55,460 bases of DNA from Lachnospiraceae bacterium (GTDB lineage: Bacteria; Bacillota; Clostridia; Lachnospirales; Lachnospiraceae), in assembly GCA_017634975.1 (NCBI GenBank), contig JAGBMJ010000123.1, positions 1 to 55,460 on the forward strand. The letters are read 5' to 3'. The notes beneath the pieces were generated by a model that made no database searches, had not been told where the DNA came from, and worked only from the letters and a program-made list of their open reading frames with translations. Shown piece by piece: positions 7,798 through 16,533 of this stretch (position 1 is its first letter; every line of letters begins with the position of its first letter). A program made the position numbers and the translations under genes.

Positions 7798-9636
7798 TTA
7801 CCGTTCTTTCTTTATCTTTCCGCCTTCCACACGATAGACCATGTCACATTTTTCAATGGTCTGCAGACGGTGGGCAATGATGATGAGCGTCTTCTCCCCC
7901 TGGAAACGGTTGATGGAATCCATGATCGCACTCTCGGTATCGTTATCGAGAGCAGACGTTGCCTCGTCCAGGATCAGCACTTCCGGATCTTCGTATAATG
8001 CACGGGCAATGCCGATACGCTGCCGCTGGCCGCCGGAGAGACGCACACCCCGCTCCCCGATGCCGGTCTCCAGCCCGTCTTCCAGCCCACGGACAAAGGT
8101 GTCCAGCTGTGCCTCTTTCAGCGCCTTCCATACGCGCTCTACATCGATCTCATCTTCCGGGATACCGAAAGCCACATTTTTACGGATCGTGTCATCCAAC
8201 ATAAAGATCGTCTGCGGGATATAGCCCACATTTTTGAGCCACTGCCGGTAGTTCTTCTTATCCATCACATCCTGCCCGTCCGCAGTGATCGTGCCCTCCT
8301 GCATCTTCAGCAGTCCCAGCAGTACATCCACGATCGTGGACTTGCCTGCACCGGAAGCCCCCACGATACCGATACTGCTGCCCACGGGTATCGTCAATTC
8401 CGCGTGATCAAAGATCTGCACATCCGTATTCGGATAATGGTAACAGATGTCTTTCATTTCGATCCTGTCTTTTACCGGCAGCTTTTCTTTTACCGGCAGC
8501 AGATCCGTCATATCTGTCCGCTCGCCGCCGATCTCATCCTGCAGATTATCGGACACGCCCATCAGGAACGGTTCAAAATAAGCAATGTTGTTCAGCTGGT
8601 TATTGATGCGGTTCGCACACGGCATCAAACGCATGACCGCAATACCGAATGCACCGACGATCGCCATCATCTGCGAGGTATCCTGTCCCCGCAGGATCAG
8701 GATCATCATATAAAGCACCATTGCCGCGACACTGACCGTTTCGATCAGAAGGCGCGGTATGTTATTGTACAGCGTATATTTCTGCACCGCATCCACATAC
8801 CCCTTGCCGCAGCGGATATATTCATCCACGAAATAAGCTTCCTTCGCACCGATCTTCACTTCTTTGATCCCGGTCACCGACTGGCTGATCCACTTGAACA
8901 GATTGGAATAGTAATTCTGATTATCCTCTCCTGCTTTTCGCATGACCGGTTTCAATACCACTTTGATGATAAAGAGAGTCACGATCAGCAGCGTAGAGAT
9001 CATCAGTGTCATCATCGGTTCTGCAATAAACAATACGACTGCCAGAAAAACAAACACAATACTTTCGGACAACAGCTGCAACAGTGATAAGATGAGCGCA
9101 TACATATTGTTGACATCGGAGGTGATGCTGCGCTGGATCACCGCCGTATCCGCATTCAGATAATACTCATAATTCCTGCGCATGTAGTTTTTCATCATAC
9201 GCTCGGAGGTCCGGAACTGATTGGTGTACACAAAGTGGTACAACACCTTCTGCTGCAAAAACAAAAACAGATTCTTTACGACAAACAGCACGATCAGCGA
9301 ACTCATGATGATCACGATAAATGTCTGTTTCGCCGGACGGCCCAGAATCCGATAGATCACGGATACGATCTCGTTTGTTTTCTTTGTCCCATCATCCTCT
9401 GTTTCTGAAACTGCCGCCGAATCCTGCGCAATATCGGTGTGCTGCTCTTCTATGGAAGCACGATCCGTATCCGGTACTGCATCCGCATCCATCAGTACGG
9501 TGATCACCGGGATGACGACGCCGACACTGGCCGTCTCCAGACAAGCCCCGATGAGCATCATCACGACAAGTACCACCATAAAACGTTTCTGTTTTTCGTC
9601 CAATAATATGTTTAATTTTTTCAGTATCTTACGCAT
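7798..9636 (-). CDS. PglK-like ABC exporter (lipid-linked oligosaccharide flippase type)
   Basis: This is a 612-residue half-transporter with a fused membrane domain (about 1-350) and nucleotide-binding domain. The latter has an intact Walker A (GASGAGKST, near 424), signature LSGGQRQR (near 532), Walker B VLILDEAT and H-loop IIAHR. The N-terminus (LNILLDEKQKRF, then SVGVVIPVITVL) resembles PglK/WlaB. As in PglK there is an extracytoplasmic insertion after the first helix, here about 45 residues and acidic. PglK flips undecaprenyl-diphosphate oligosaccharides, so in this locus, which shows no Wzx, the protein is the likely flippase for the glycan repeat unit. A general MsbA-type lipid exporter is the alternative. 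It is the last protein gene before the SRP RNA. Confidence 0.82.
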   Translation of the reverse strand: MRKILKKLNILLDEKQKRFMVVLVVMMLIGACLETASVGVVIPVITVLMDADAVPDTDRASIEEQHTDIAQDSAAVSETEDDGTKKTNEIVSVIYRILGRPAKQTFIVIIMSSLIVLFVVKNLFLFLQQKVLYHFVYTNQFRTSERMMKNYMRRNYEYYLNADTAVIQRSITSDVNNMYALILSLLQLLSESIVFVFLAVVLFIAEPMMTLMISTLLIVTLFIIKVVLKPVMRKAGEDNQNYYSNLFKWISQSVTGIKEVKIGAKEAYFVDEYIRCGKGYVDAVQKYTLYNNIPRLLIETVSVAAMVLYMMILILRGQDTSQMMAIVGAFGIAVMRLMPCANRINNQLNNIAYFEPFLMGVSDNLQDEIGGERTDMTDLLPVKEKLPVKDRIEMKDICYHYPNTDVQIFDHAELTIPVGSSIGIVGASGAGKSTIVDVLLGLLKMQEGTITADGQDVMDKKNYRQWLKNVGYIPQTIFMLDDTIRKNVAFGIPEDEIDVERVWKALKEAQLDTFVRGLEDGLETGIGERGVRLSGGQRQRIGIARALYEDPEVLILDEATSALDNDTESAIMDSINRFQGEKTLIIIAHRLQTIEKCDMVYRVEGGKIKKER

Positions 9637-9650
9637 CTGTTCTGTATTCC

Positions 9651-10739
9651 TTAAATCATATCGCTCCAGCGATGTTTGTCTTTCGACTCGTATTTATCCA
9701 TAAAGTCATGCCCTAAGCGGATCTTTTCTTTGGCAAAATCGATGGATGCCAGTTCCGTGTAGACCGATACCACACGATCAAATCTAATGCCTGCGAAAAA
9801 ATTCAACAGCTCCATCGGAACACTGGATGCGAACTGCGGGCACTGCGGAAACTGCTTCTTATAATCCAGCAGATCACGGGGATGCGGTTTGATAAAGACC
9901 AGCGTCTCCTTCCCTCCGGCATCTTTTCCGAACATCTCCAGCTGGTCTTCCATGATACGCTTCCTTGTTTCCAGATCACACAGGGGATCCGTCAGGATCA
10001 GCACCGTTTCCCGACCGGAATCGTTTGCCTCTCTGATCCGTTCCTCGATCTCCGTCTTATTCTCCACAAACGCTTCGAGCAGGAGCTGCTTATCTTCCGG
10101 TGTCAGGCGCTCATACAATGGCCGTCTTGGCACTTCCTTATATTTGTGGTAATCGTATTTTAACACACTGCGGTCATTTACCTCCATATCGATACAGTAT
10201 TTGGAATAACCGTTTTCGATATGGATCAGATTGTGTTTCGCAAACCACGCCTTGATCCCGAAATGTCCGCGGTTGGTCACCCGCGCGCTGTCCAGGGTTT
10301 TCAGGCAGTCCAGCCCGTCCTCTACCGCGTGATAGTATATCCTGTTCCGGTTCAGATATACCCCGATAGGATCGGAATCGCAAAACACATAAATCTCCTT
10401 GTATTCCTTAAAATCCACCGGTACAAACGGCGCCTGACACTGTGCAAACTTCTTTGTAAATTTGATACGCTGCAGCATATTGGCAGCGATATTGCCCCGG
10501 TCTTTCTTGTATTCCATCAGCTCCGGAAAAAAATCTTCCCGCTTCTCGTCATATTCATAAACAGCTTCGAAGTAGCCGGTTTTCTCCAGTCGCTCTTTCA
10601 GTCCCGCAAAGTTGTTGGACATCAGAGACAATACTACCGTGGCTCCGCCCTGCTGCTCTTTGGGCAGAGCCAGTTCCTTTAAGAAGGTGATGTATACGTG
10701 ATAGAATGTATGGCATACATAAATGCGGTCTTTTTTCAT
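9651..10739 (-). CDS. Putative glycosyltransferase, GT52/polysialyltransferase-like
   Basis: This 362-residue soluble protein opens with YVCHTFYHVYITFLKELALP, the first-strand-plus-helix signature of GT52 and polysialyltransferase-like enzymes. Further in come IYVFCDSDPIGVYLNR and YHAVEDGLDCLK, then a nucleotide-sugar-like half with ETVLILTDPLCD, FIKPHPRDLLDYK and DRVVSVYTELASI. The KPHPRD motif matches the HP motif of sialyl- and polysialyl-type GT-B enzymes. It may add a terminal or repeating sugar to the surface glycan. The donor sugar is unknown, and no sialic-acid synthesis genes are in view. It lies between the GT2 gene (separated by a repeat-containing gap) and the ABC transporter, 14 bases upstream of the latter. 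Confidence 0.6.
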   Translation of the reverse strand: MKKDRIYVCHTFYHVYITFLKELALPKEQQGGATVVLSLMSNNFAGLKERLEKTGYFEAVYEYDEKREDFFPELMEYKKDRGNIAANMLQRIKFTKKFAQCQAPFVPVDFKEYKEIYVFCDSDPIGVYLNRNRIYYHAVEDGLDCLKTLDSARVTNRGHFGIKAWFAKHNLIHIENGYSKYCIDMEVNDRSVLKYDYHKYKEVPRRPLYERLTPEDKQLLLEAFVENKTEIEERIREANDSGRETVLILTDPLCDLETRKRIMEDQLEMFGKDAGGKETLVFIKPHPRDLLDYKKQFPQCPQFASSVPMELLNFFAGIRFDRVVSVYTELASIDFAKEKIRLGHDFMDKYESKDKHRWSDMI

Positions 10740-10763
10740 AGCGCTTCTTATCTAACCCTCATC

Positions 10764-10801
10764 TGGCGCTGCGCGCCACCTTCCCCCTATAAGTGGGAAG
10801 G
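10764..10801. repeat. Double-hairpin intergenic repeat
   Basis: Two palindromes stand side by side between two glycosyltransferase genes: TGGCGC-TGC-GCGCCA (10764-10778) and CCTTCCC (10779-10785) with GGGAAGG (10795-10801). The preceding ACCCTCATC plus this arrangement looks like an extragenic palindromic repeat of the kind scattered through gut Clostridia. Whether it terminates or stabilises the transcript is unknown. Confidence 0.6.
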
Positions 10802-10832
10802 CAGGAAACCCTTTTATATTCATCAGAGACTG

Positions 10833-11834
10833 TTACTTTCCTCTCAGTTTCATGGTCACACGGTGTACGGAGCGCACACCGCGCGGAGAGAACGCCAGCA
10901 GTTTCAGATAGCTCCGCTGCTTCTTATTCAGGTAGCGGTTCTTCCGGATCTCTGTTTTCTCACTGCGCACAAAACGTACAATGCGCATATAAAATGCATT
11001 TTTTCTCCGCATCTCCTCTATGGGGATATGCAGCAGAAAGTCCAGTGCCTGTACCAGCCGGAAACGCCTGCCTTCTTCCAGATATTCCGGATAATGATCC
11101 CTTGCGATGCGGCATGCCGTAAACGCATTGTACATCATATCCTCATACAGTTCCTGCCGGTACTCTCCGCGAGTCACACTGTCTTCGCTCAGGCGTATAT
11201 TATATCCCGCCATACCGACCGTCGGGATCCCGGCTTCCAGATCCGGCATCATCCTGAGCAGCAGTTCAAAATCCTCGTTCTTTTTTCCCTCGGCAAACCG
11301 GTATTTCTGCAAAAAATCCCGTTCAAACAGTTTCGTACAGAAGGAACTGTCTCCTTCGTGCATGATCAGTTCCCGGAAATAGTCATCCCGCGCCAGCACT
11401 TCACACCTGCCGTCTTCGCGCCTCGGCGGCACCACCAGGGTACCGTCCGGTGCATAGTTACGGCTCATCAGCTGCACCATATGGCTGCCCGGCTTTGCTT
11501 TTCGGATCGCATCCAGGAGCGCTTCGTACATCTCCGGTTCGATCCAGTCGTCTGCATCCGTAAAACCGATGTAGTCTCCCGTTGCCGCCTCGATGCCGGC
11601 ATTTCTTGCCGCCGAAGCACCGGCATTTTCTTCCTGTTTCAGCACACGCACACGGGCATCTCTTTTGGCATAGTCTTCGCAGATCTTTAAGCTGCCGTCT
11701 TTGGAACAGTCATCGACCAGTAATACTTCCAGATGCGGATAGGTCTGTGACAATACGCTGTCCAGGCAGCGCTTCAGATACGCTTCCTTATTGTATACCG
11801 GTATGATGATGGTGATCAAAGACTTTTCTGCCAT
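10833..11834 (-). CDS. Glycosyltransferase family 2
   Basis: This 333-residue GT-A enzyme opens with ITIIIPVYNKEAYLKRCLDS. It has the nucleotide-binding VLLVDDCSKDGS and a DXD-type metal site, IGFTDADDWIEP (about residue 85-95). The acceptor part includes a conserved EDFELLLRM, the usual catalytic E-D segment. The C-terminal third, about 100 basic residues, is typical of capsule GT2 enzymes. It should add one sugar of the surface glycan on the inner membrane face. AGAGGGG precedes the ATG. Sugar specificity cannot be read. Confidence 0.9.
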   Translation of the reverse strand: MAEKSLITIIIPVYNKEAYLKRCLDSVLSQTYPHLEVLLVDDCSKDGSLKICEDYAKRDARVRVLKQEENAGASAARNAGIEAATGDYIGFTDADDWIEPEMYEALLDAIRKAKPGSHMVQLMSRNYAPDGTLVVPPRREDGRCEVLARDDYFRELIMHEGDSSFCTKLFERDFLQKYRFAEGKKNEDFELLLRMMPDLEAGIPTVGMAGYNIRLSEDSVTRGEYRQELYEDMMYNAFTACRIARDHYPEYLEEGRRFRLVQALDFLLHIPIEEMRRKNAFYMRIVRFVRSEKTEIRKNRYLNKKQRSYLKLLAFSPRGVRSVHRVTMKLRGK

Positions 11835-11860
11835 ATACCCCTCTAAGGTTTTTCGACCAT

Positions 11861-13114
11861 TTACCAGCGGCGCGTAAAGCGCTCTCCCTCCGATGGCCGG
11901 AGTTCCGGATCACGGCACATCGGCTGCAGCGCACCGTCTTCCACATTCCTTTTTGCAAACACCGGTGCTTCTCCTGCCAGCAGCCCTTTTGCCACACGTA
12001 AAAACTGTGCCGCTGCATTCTCCGCATTCCAATAGCGCACCATCGTCTGATAGGCGCGCTCCCCCAGCTCCCGGCGCTGTTCCCGGTGCACGATCTCCCA
12101 GCCGATGCAGCCGGCGAGATACTCAATCCTGTTTCCGATCACTTTCCCGTTTATATTCTGCTGCAGGAGATACGGCACTGCCCCGATCTCCGGACGTGCG
12201 ATCACCATACAGCCGCTGTTCATCGCCTCATTCAGTACCGCGCCCCAGCCTTCCTTTTCATCACTCGTAAAAAGAAAGATATCGCTGCGCTCCATCTCCG
12301 CGCGGATCTCCTCCGGCTTCAAAAAACCTGTGAAACGAACCACTTCCGACAGCCCTTTTTCCTGCACCTGCCGGCGAAGCTCCTCTTCCATCTCCCCGCC
12401 TCCGGCCATCGTCAGTACAAAACCTCCGGCATCTGCCACCTGTCCCGGCAGTTCCGGCACCAGATGCTTTTCTCCATGCAAAAGAGCCTCCGCCGTATCG
12501 ATTGCCAGCTCCGGATGCTTCCAGTCGATCATCCGGCCGGCCCAGAGGATCCGTACCGGCTCCCCTGCTTTACTCTTCTTCGCAAAGAGCTCCTCCACAT
12601 CGTACTGCTTCACTTCCGGAAAATAGCCCCAGACAAATTTCTTTTTCGGAAAAGCATGCACCAGTTTGAAATCCGATCCGACATAAGCGCCCGCGCAAAG
12701 CAGATAATACGGTGCTTTGCGGTACTGCGTATAGTCGTGGTATTTTTGCTTCAGCCCCCTCGGAGAAATGAACTTCCACTGCCCCTCTTTGTAGATCCGC
12801 TCACTGTAGCGGAAGGTAAGCTTCCCAGCCTGCAGGCGCGCTTCCAGTGTGGCTTCCGGTTCCTGCGCTTCCACTCCGCCCCAGATCACGATCTCGCTGT
12901 CCTGCACCAGCTGTTCTGCCGCGGCGGCATCGTCCTGCCAGATGCGCACATACGGATACTGCGATGCATCCAGCGCCCACCCCATACGGACACGTTCTTC
13001 TTCCATGGGTTCCGTCTGGAGGAAAACAAAATCCACCTCCGCTGTGCGTGCAAATGCCTCGCACAGCGGGCGCTGATGGTGGTTGAAATAGTTGGAGACA
13101 AAGGTCAGTTTCAT
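11861..13114 (-). CDS. Glycosyltransferase family 4 (paralogue A)
   Basis: This 417-residue GT-B fold enzyme has an N-terminal domain opening MKLTFVSNYFNHHQRPL. The C-terminal GT4 core has ILWAGRMIDWKHPELAI, VVRFTGFLKPEEI and the donor-binding segment EKEGWGAVLNEAMNSGC (E-x7-E). It is clearly related to the next gene: both carry NYxxHHQxP, MEEERxRMGWALD and AGRMIDWKH/TGRMIDWKH motifs, so they look like an old tandem duplication that diverged in specificity. The last 30 residues are an unrelated tail. It is the seventh GT in the locus in transcription order. The sugar is unknown. Confidence 0.88.
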   Translation of the reverse strand: MKLTFVSNYFNHHQRPLCEAFARTAEVDFVFLQTEPMEEERVRMGWALDASQYPYVRIWQDDAAAAEQLVQDSEIVIWGGVEAQEPEATLEARLQAGKLTFRYSERIYKEGQWKFISPRGLKQKYHDYTQYRKAPYYLLCAGAYVGSDFKLVHAFPKKKFVWGYFPEVKQYDVEELFAKKSKAGEPVRILWAGRMIDWKHPELAIDTAEALLHGEKHLVPELPGQVADAGGFVLTMAGGGEMEEELRRQVQEKGLSEVVRFTGFLKPEEIRAEMERSDIFLFTSDEKEGWGAVLNEAMNSGCMVIARPEIGAVPYLLQQNINGKVIGNRIEYLAGCIGWEIVHREQRRELGERAYQTMVRYWNAENAAAQFLRVAKGLLAGEAPVFAKRNVEDGALQPMCRDPELRPSEGERFTRRW

Positions 13115-13154
13115 ATGTTATCTCTCCATTTACATTGCAAGGAATCCGTCAAAC

Positions 13155-14348
13155 TCACTGACACTTTCTCCCAATGCAATACTCATACCCCTTCGCCGGT
13201 GTGATGTGCTCTGCCGCAGACATCGGACCGGCTTCGTACGAAACGCTTTTTCCGGAGAGTACCGTTTCGGAAAACTCCAGAAAGCGCTCCGCTGCCACCT
13301 GCGCATTCCATGGCTCTGCGATGGTACGGTATGCTGCCTGCCCCAGATGCTGCCGAAGCTCCGCATCTCTCGCCAGCAGCAGGATCGCATTGGCCAGGCA
13401 CTTGCCCCGCTCTGCCGCATCTTTGATCCAGGGATAGACGATCCCGTTCTCCCCATCCCGGAGCAGATACGGAACCGAGCCGGCTGCCGCCGATGCCACC
13501 ACGGCACATCCGGCATTCATCGCTTCGTTTACAACCGCGCCCCAGCCTTCTTCAAAGTTGCTGGTCATCAGATAGATATCACTCTCAAGCATCTTTTGCC
13601 GGATTTCCTGCGGGAACTGATAGGGCAGCAGTGTGATCTGCTCTCTCATCCCGCTTTGCATCACTTCATTTTTGATATCCCGCAGACAGTCGCCTTCTCC
13701 GATCATCGTCAGGTGAAAGTCCACACCGTTATGTCTCAGAAGCATCGCGGCATGCACCGCATCCTCCGCATGCTTCCAGTCGATCATCCGCCCCGTCCAC
13801 AGGATCTCCACGCGTTCCCGCTCCGGCCGCTTCCGATCCTCCTCCGTATATTTTATGAATTCCGGAAAATACCCCCACTTGAGCATCTTCCCCGGATAAG
13901 CGCAAAACAGTGAAAAATCTGCCGGCACATACGCACCTGCGCACAGAAGATACACCGGATCTTTACGGTATTTCGTATGTTCCTGCCACTTGCGCACATA
14001 GCCCCTTGGCGCAAAGGCATGAATGCGTCCGGTCTTATACAGCCGTTCAAAATACCGGAAGGTCAGTTTGCGCGCATCCAACCGCTCCTGTATATAAGAG
14101 ACATGCGTACTGCCGCAGATCAGGACATCACTGTCCCGCACCAGACGTTTTGCTTCTTCCGGCTGTTCGTCAAACACGATCACAAAATCAAAGAGATGCG
14201 GATCCAGTGCCCAGCCCATGCGGATCCGCTCTTCTTCCATCACATTAGTCACGATCAGGCAAAAATCTTCTCCCAGTCGTTTGACCATCTCACCTGCAAA
14301 CGGCAGCTGATGATGCGTAAGATAATTTGTGATAAATGTAACCGTCAA
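13155..14348 (-). CDS. Glycosyltransferase family 4 (paralogue B), TTG start
   Basis: This is a 397-residue GT-B enzyme related to its downstream neighbour. It opens TVTFITNYLTHHQLPFAG, with EILWTGRMIDWKHAEDAV and the donor motif FEEGWGAVVNEAMNAGC. The start is a TTG at 14348 whose TTGA overlaps the stop of the preceding gene. GGAG stands six bases before it, and no ATG fits. The 4-base overlap indicates translational coupling with the upstream GT4. The sugar specificity is unknown. Confidence 0.88.
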   Translation of the reverse strand: MTVTFITNYLTHHQLPFAGEMVKRLGEDFCLIVTNVMEEERIRMGWALDPHLFDFVIVFDEQPEEAKRLVRDSDVLICGSTHVSYIQERLDARKLTFRYFERLYKTGRIHAFAPRGYVRKWQEHTKYRKDPVYLLCAGAYVPADFSLFCAYPGKMLKWGYFPEFIKYTEEDRKRPERERVEILWTGRMIDWKHAEDAVHAAMLLRHNGVDFHLTMIGEGDCLRDIKNEVMQSGMREQITLLPYQFPQEIRQKMLESDIYLMTSNFEEGWGAVVNEAMNAGCAVVASAAAGSVPYLLRDGENGIVYPWIKDAAERGKCLANAILLLARDAELRQHLGQAAYRTIAEPWNAQVAAERFLEFSETVLSGKSVSYEAGPMSAAEHITPAKGYEYCIGRKCQ

Positions 14349-15613
14349 GTGTTCTCCTTACTTACTGTTTCGTAGATCCAGCACAGCATGCGGTAATTCG
14401 CCTCTTTATCAAAGGTCAGGGTGGCACGTTTCCGTCCCGCTGCCGACAGACCTGCTGCGTATTCCGCATCACCAAAGACCTTAAGCACCCGTTCCGTCAG
14501 GCCGTCCACATCTCCGGCTTCAAAGAACGCCACTTCTCCTTCTTCCGCCATGGAAGGGATCCCGCCTACGCGGGACGCGATGCAGGGTACGCCCAGCAGC
14601 ATCGCTTCGCCCAGAGAATTGGGAGAATTCTCGATCATCGACGGCAGTACATATACCTGTGCCGTCAGATACAGTTCTTTCATCTGCGCCTCGTTCTGCT
14701 GGCCGATGAAATGCACCGCATCCGTCACGCCGCACTCGTCCATGACCATCCGCAGATACCGTCCGTACTCAGAGAGTTTCAGACGTTCCACCATGCCGCT
14801 CTCGCGTACCACATTATCGCCTGCTACATACAGTTCCGCATCCGGGTATTTTTCCCGGATCGCGGGCAGCGCCTTAATCATATGATGTACCGCCTTAAAG
14901 GGCACATTGCCCTGCGACATCACGATCCGGTGCGGTGTCGCATTTTCACTTTTCCACGCATCGCTGTAAAATGCATTGCGCAGAGTTTCGTTCATAGAAA
15001 AATAGGTACAGCCCGGATTGACACTCTCCAGAAAATCTTTGTCAAACGCCGTCCGCCCGCACGCATACTGTGCAAGCTTCAGGGCTTCTTCCTCATGCGC
15101 TGCACGCTGCTCGTACTTCTCCAGCTGCCGCCACAGACTGTCTTTCCGTATCACATCACGGAAAGTGGCCCGTTCGATCACTTCTTCCGGCAGATCTGCC
15201 AGATAGACTGCTGCACATTCCCGCATCACACCCTGCAGATGCACGATCACGCGCTTCTTCCACTCCTGCACTTTGAGCATTGCCAGTGTATGAGGGAACT
15301 CCGTCCCGAAGATATGGATCACCTCCGGATGAAATTCATCACAGATCATTCCGAGAGATGCTTCCAGAGCGGAATCGTACTGTTCCGGATGATCACTGTC
15401 CTCGAGAAAGCCGTAATAGGTGATCCCTTCCTCCGTAACCCCGTGGAACGGTTCATCGGTTCCGGCCGGAAACGCCACTGCCAGCTCGATCTCATCATGG
15501 CGCCTTAAGGTATCCAGCGCCCCGGCGATCCAGCCTTCTTTATTTGTTCCGGCAACCCCTACCGCATCCGACAGAAATGCCGGCATCAGATTGCAGATCC
15601 ATAATACCTTCAT
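14345..15613 (-). CDS. Glycosyltransferase family 4
   Basis: The protein has 422 residues and begins MKVLWICNLMPAF. The GT4 core is clear: AELYVAGDNVV, VHFIGQQNEAQMKELY and the donor segment PSMIENSPNSLGEAMLLGVP with SRVGGIPSM, as in PimB/WaaG-like enzymes. It is preceded by a 122-base gap full of palindromes, so it may be the head of a sub-transcript or may be reached by read-through. It is coupled to the next GT4 by a 4-base overlap. Confidence 0.9.
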   Translation of the reverse strand: MKVLWICNLMPAFLSDAVGVAGTNKEGWIAGALDTLRRHDEIELAVAFPAGTDEPFHGVTEEGITYYGFLEDSDHPEQYDSALEASLGMICDEFHPEVIHIFGTEFPHTLAMLKVQEWKKRVIVHLQGVMRECAAVYLADLPEEVIERATFRDVIRKDSLWRQLEKYEQRAAHEEEALKLAQYACGRTAFDKDFLESVNPGCTYFSMNETLRNAFYSDAWKSENATPHRIVMSQGNVPFKAVHHMIKALPAIREKYPDAELYVAGDNVVRESGMVERLKLSEYGRYLRMVMDECGVTDAVHFIGQQNEAQMKELYLTAQVYVLPSMIENSPNSLGEAMLLGVPCIASRVGGIPSMAEEGEVAFFEAGDVDGLTERVLKVFGDAEYAAGLSAAGRKRATLTFDKEANYRMLCWIYETVSKENT

Positions 15614-15633
15614 AAACCCCTACCCCTTATCTG

Positions 15634-15726
15634 CCCCCGCGCATAGCGCGGGGGAGCCCGCGCCGGCTTTGAGGCGCTTCAAGGATTTGCCTTTCGGCAA
15701 ATCTTCATTATCTGCCGAAAGGCAAA
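15634..15726. repeat. Cluster of palindromes in the gap between two glycosyltransferase genes
   Basis: CCCCCGCGC-ATA-GCGCGGGGG (15634-15654) is a perfect 9-bp hairpin. GATTTGCC-TTTC-GGCAAATC (15684-15703) is a perfect 8-bp hairpin. TTTGCCTTTCGGCA (15687-15700) also recurs inverted at 15713-15726. The gap has no gene. It may attenuate or stabilise the long glycan mRNA, or be a dispersed repeat. Confidence 0.7.
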
Positions 15727-15735
15727 TTCTCCATC

Positions 15736-16518
15736 TTATTTCCGGTAAATGAGCCTCTTTAACCGGTGATAGTACTTTGAGTAACGTTCATCCTGAGCAA
15801 ATTTCGCACGCAGCGGCTGCAGCGTGATCCACATGAGCATACGGAAACAGAAACTCTTCACCCTGCCAAGATATGTATCCGTGATCTCCTTGTGCTCCGC
15901 TTCCGCCATCTTAAGGTGTTCCGGTGTCTCCGAAAAACCGCCTCCCTGATAGGAGGTCACGGTAAACGGCAGCCGTCTGCAGCGTGCCTTTTGTTGATAC
16001 ACGCTGTACAGGAAATGCTCATAATCTGCCCGTACCGGATAATGCAGGTCATAGCCGCGCTTTGCAAACAGATGCTTTGCATAAAAGCATACCTGATGGC
16101 AGGGCACGTTCCGGTAGCAGACAAAGTCACTGATCCGCTCGGGTGCCGCATCCACGCTGTGCAGCTGCCTCCGGTACAGATCCCCGTAATAGATATCCCC
16201 CGGTTCCTTTGCGATGGCCTTGGCTACCTTACCCAGCACCAGATGCGAATAGAGATAGTCTCCGCAGTTTAAGAACAGGTAATAATCCCCCTTCGCTTCC
16301 ATAACGGCCTGATTCATCGCATCATAAATGGAGCAGTCCGGCTGCGTGATGATACGGATCCGCTCATTTTCGGGAAGCAGCTCCGTCGAGCCGTCCTCCG
16401 AGCCTCCGTCTTTTACCAGGATCTCATAGTCTTTATAGGTTTGCGCCAACACACTGTCGACGGTTTTTTTCAGTTCTTCGCCCGCATTTAAGGACACTAC
16501 GATAATGGTAAATCGCAT
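15736..16518 (-). CDS. Glycosyltransferase family 2 (WcaA/WbbD-like)
   Basis: This 260-residue GT-A enzyme has FTIIVVSLNAGEELKKTVDS at its start, then YEILVKDGGSEDGS. The sequence CSIYDAMNQAVMEAKGDYYLFLNCGDYLY carries the metal-site region, with NCGD in place of a classical DXD, as is common in this subfamily. The middle (PCHQVCFYAKHLF and VRADYEHFLY) matches the colanic-acid-type GT2 group. GAGGGG precedes the ATG. It follows the EpsG-like polymerase gene after 15 bases. Confidence 0.9.
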   Translation of the reverse strand: MRFTIIVVSLNAGEELKKTVDSVLAQTYKDYEILVKDGGSEDGSTELLPENERIRIITQPDCSIYDAMNQAVMEAKGDYYLFLNCGDYLYSHLVLGKVAKAIAKEPGDIYYGDLYRRQLHSVDAAPERISDFVCYRNVPCHQVCFYAKHLFAKRGYDLHYPVRADYEHFLYSVYQQKARCRRLPFTVTSYQGGGFSETPEHLKMAEAEHKEITDTYLGRVKSFCFRMLMWITLQPLRAKFAQDERYSKYYHRLKRLIYRK

Positions 16519-16533
16519 GTTTTAACCCCTCAA

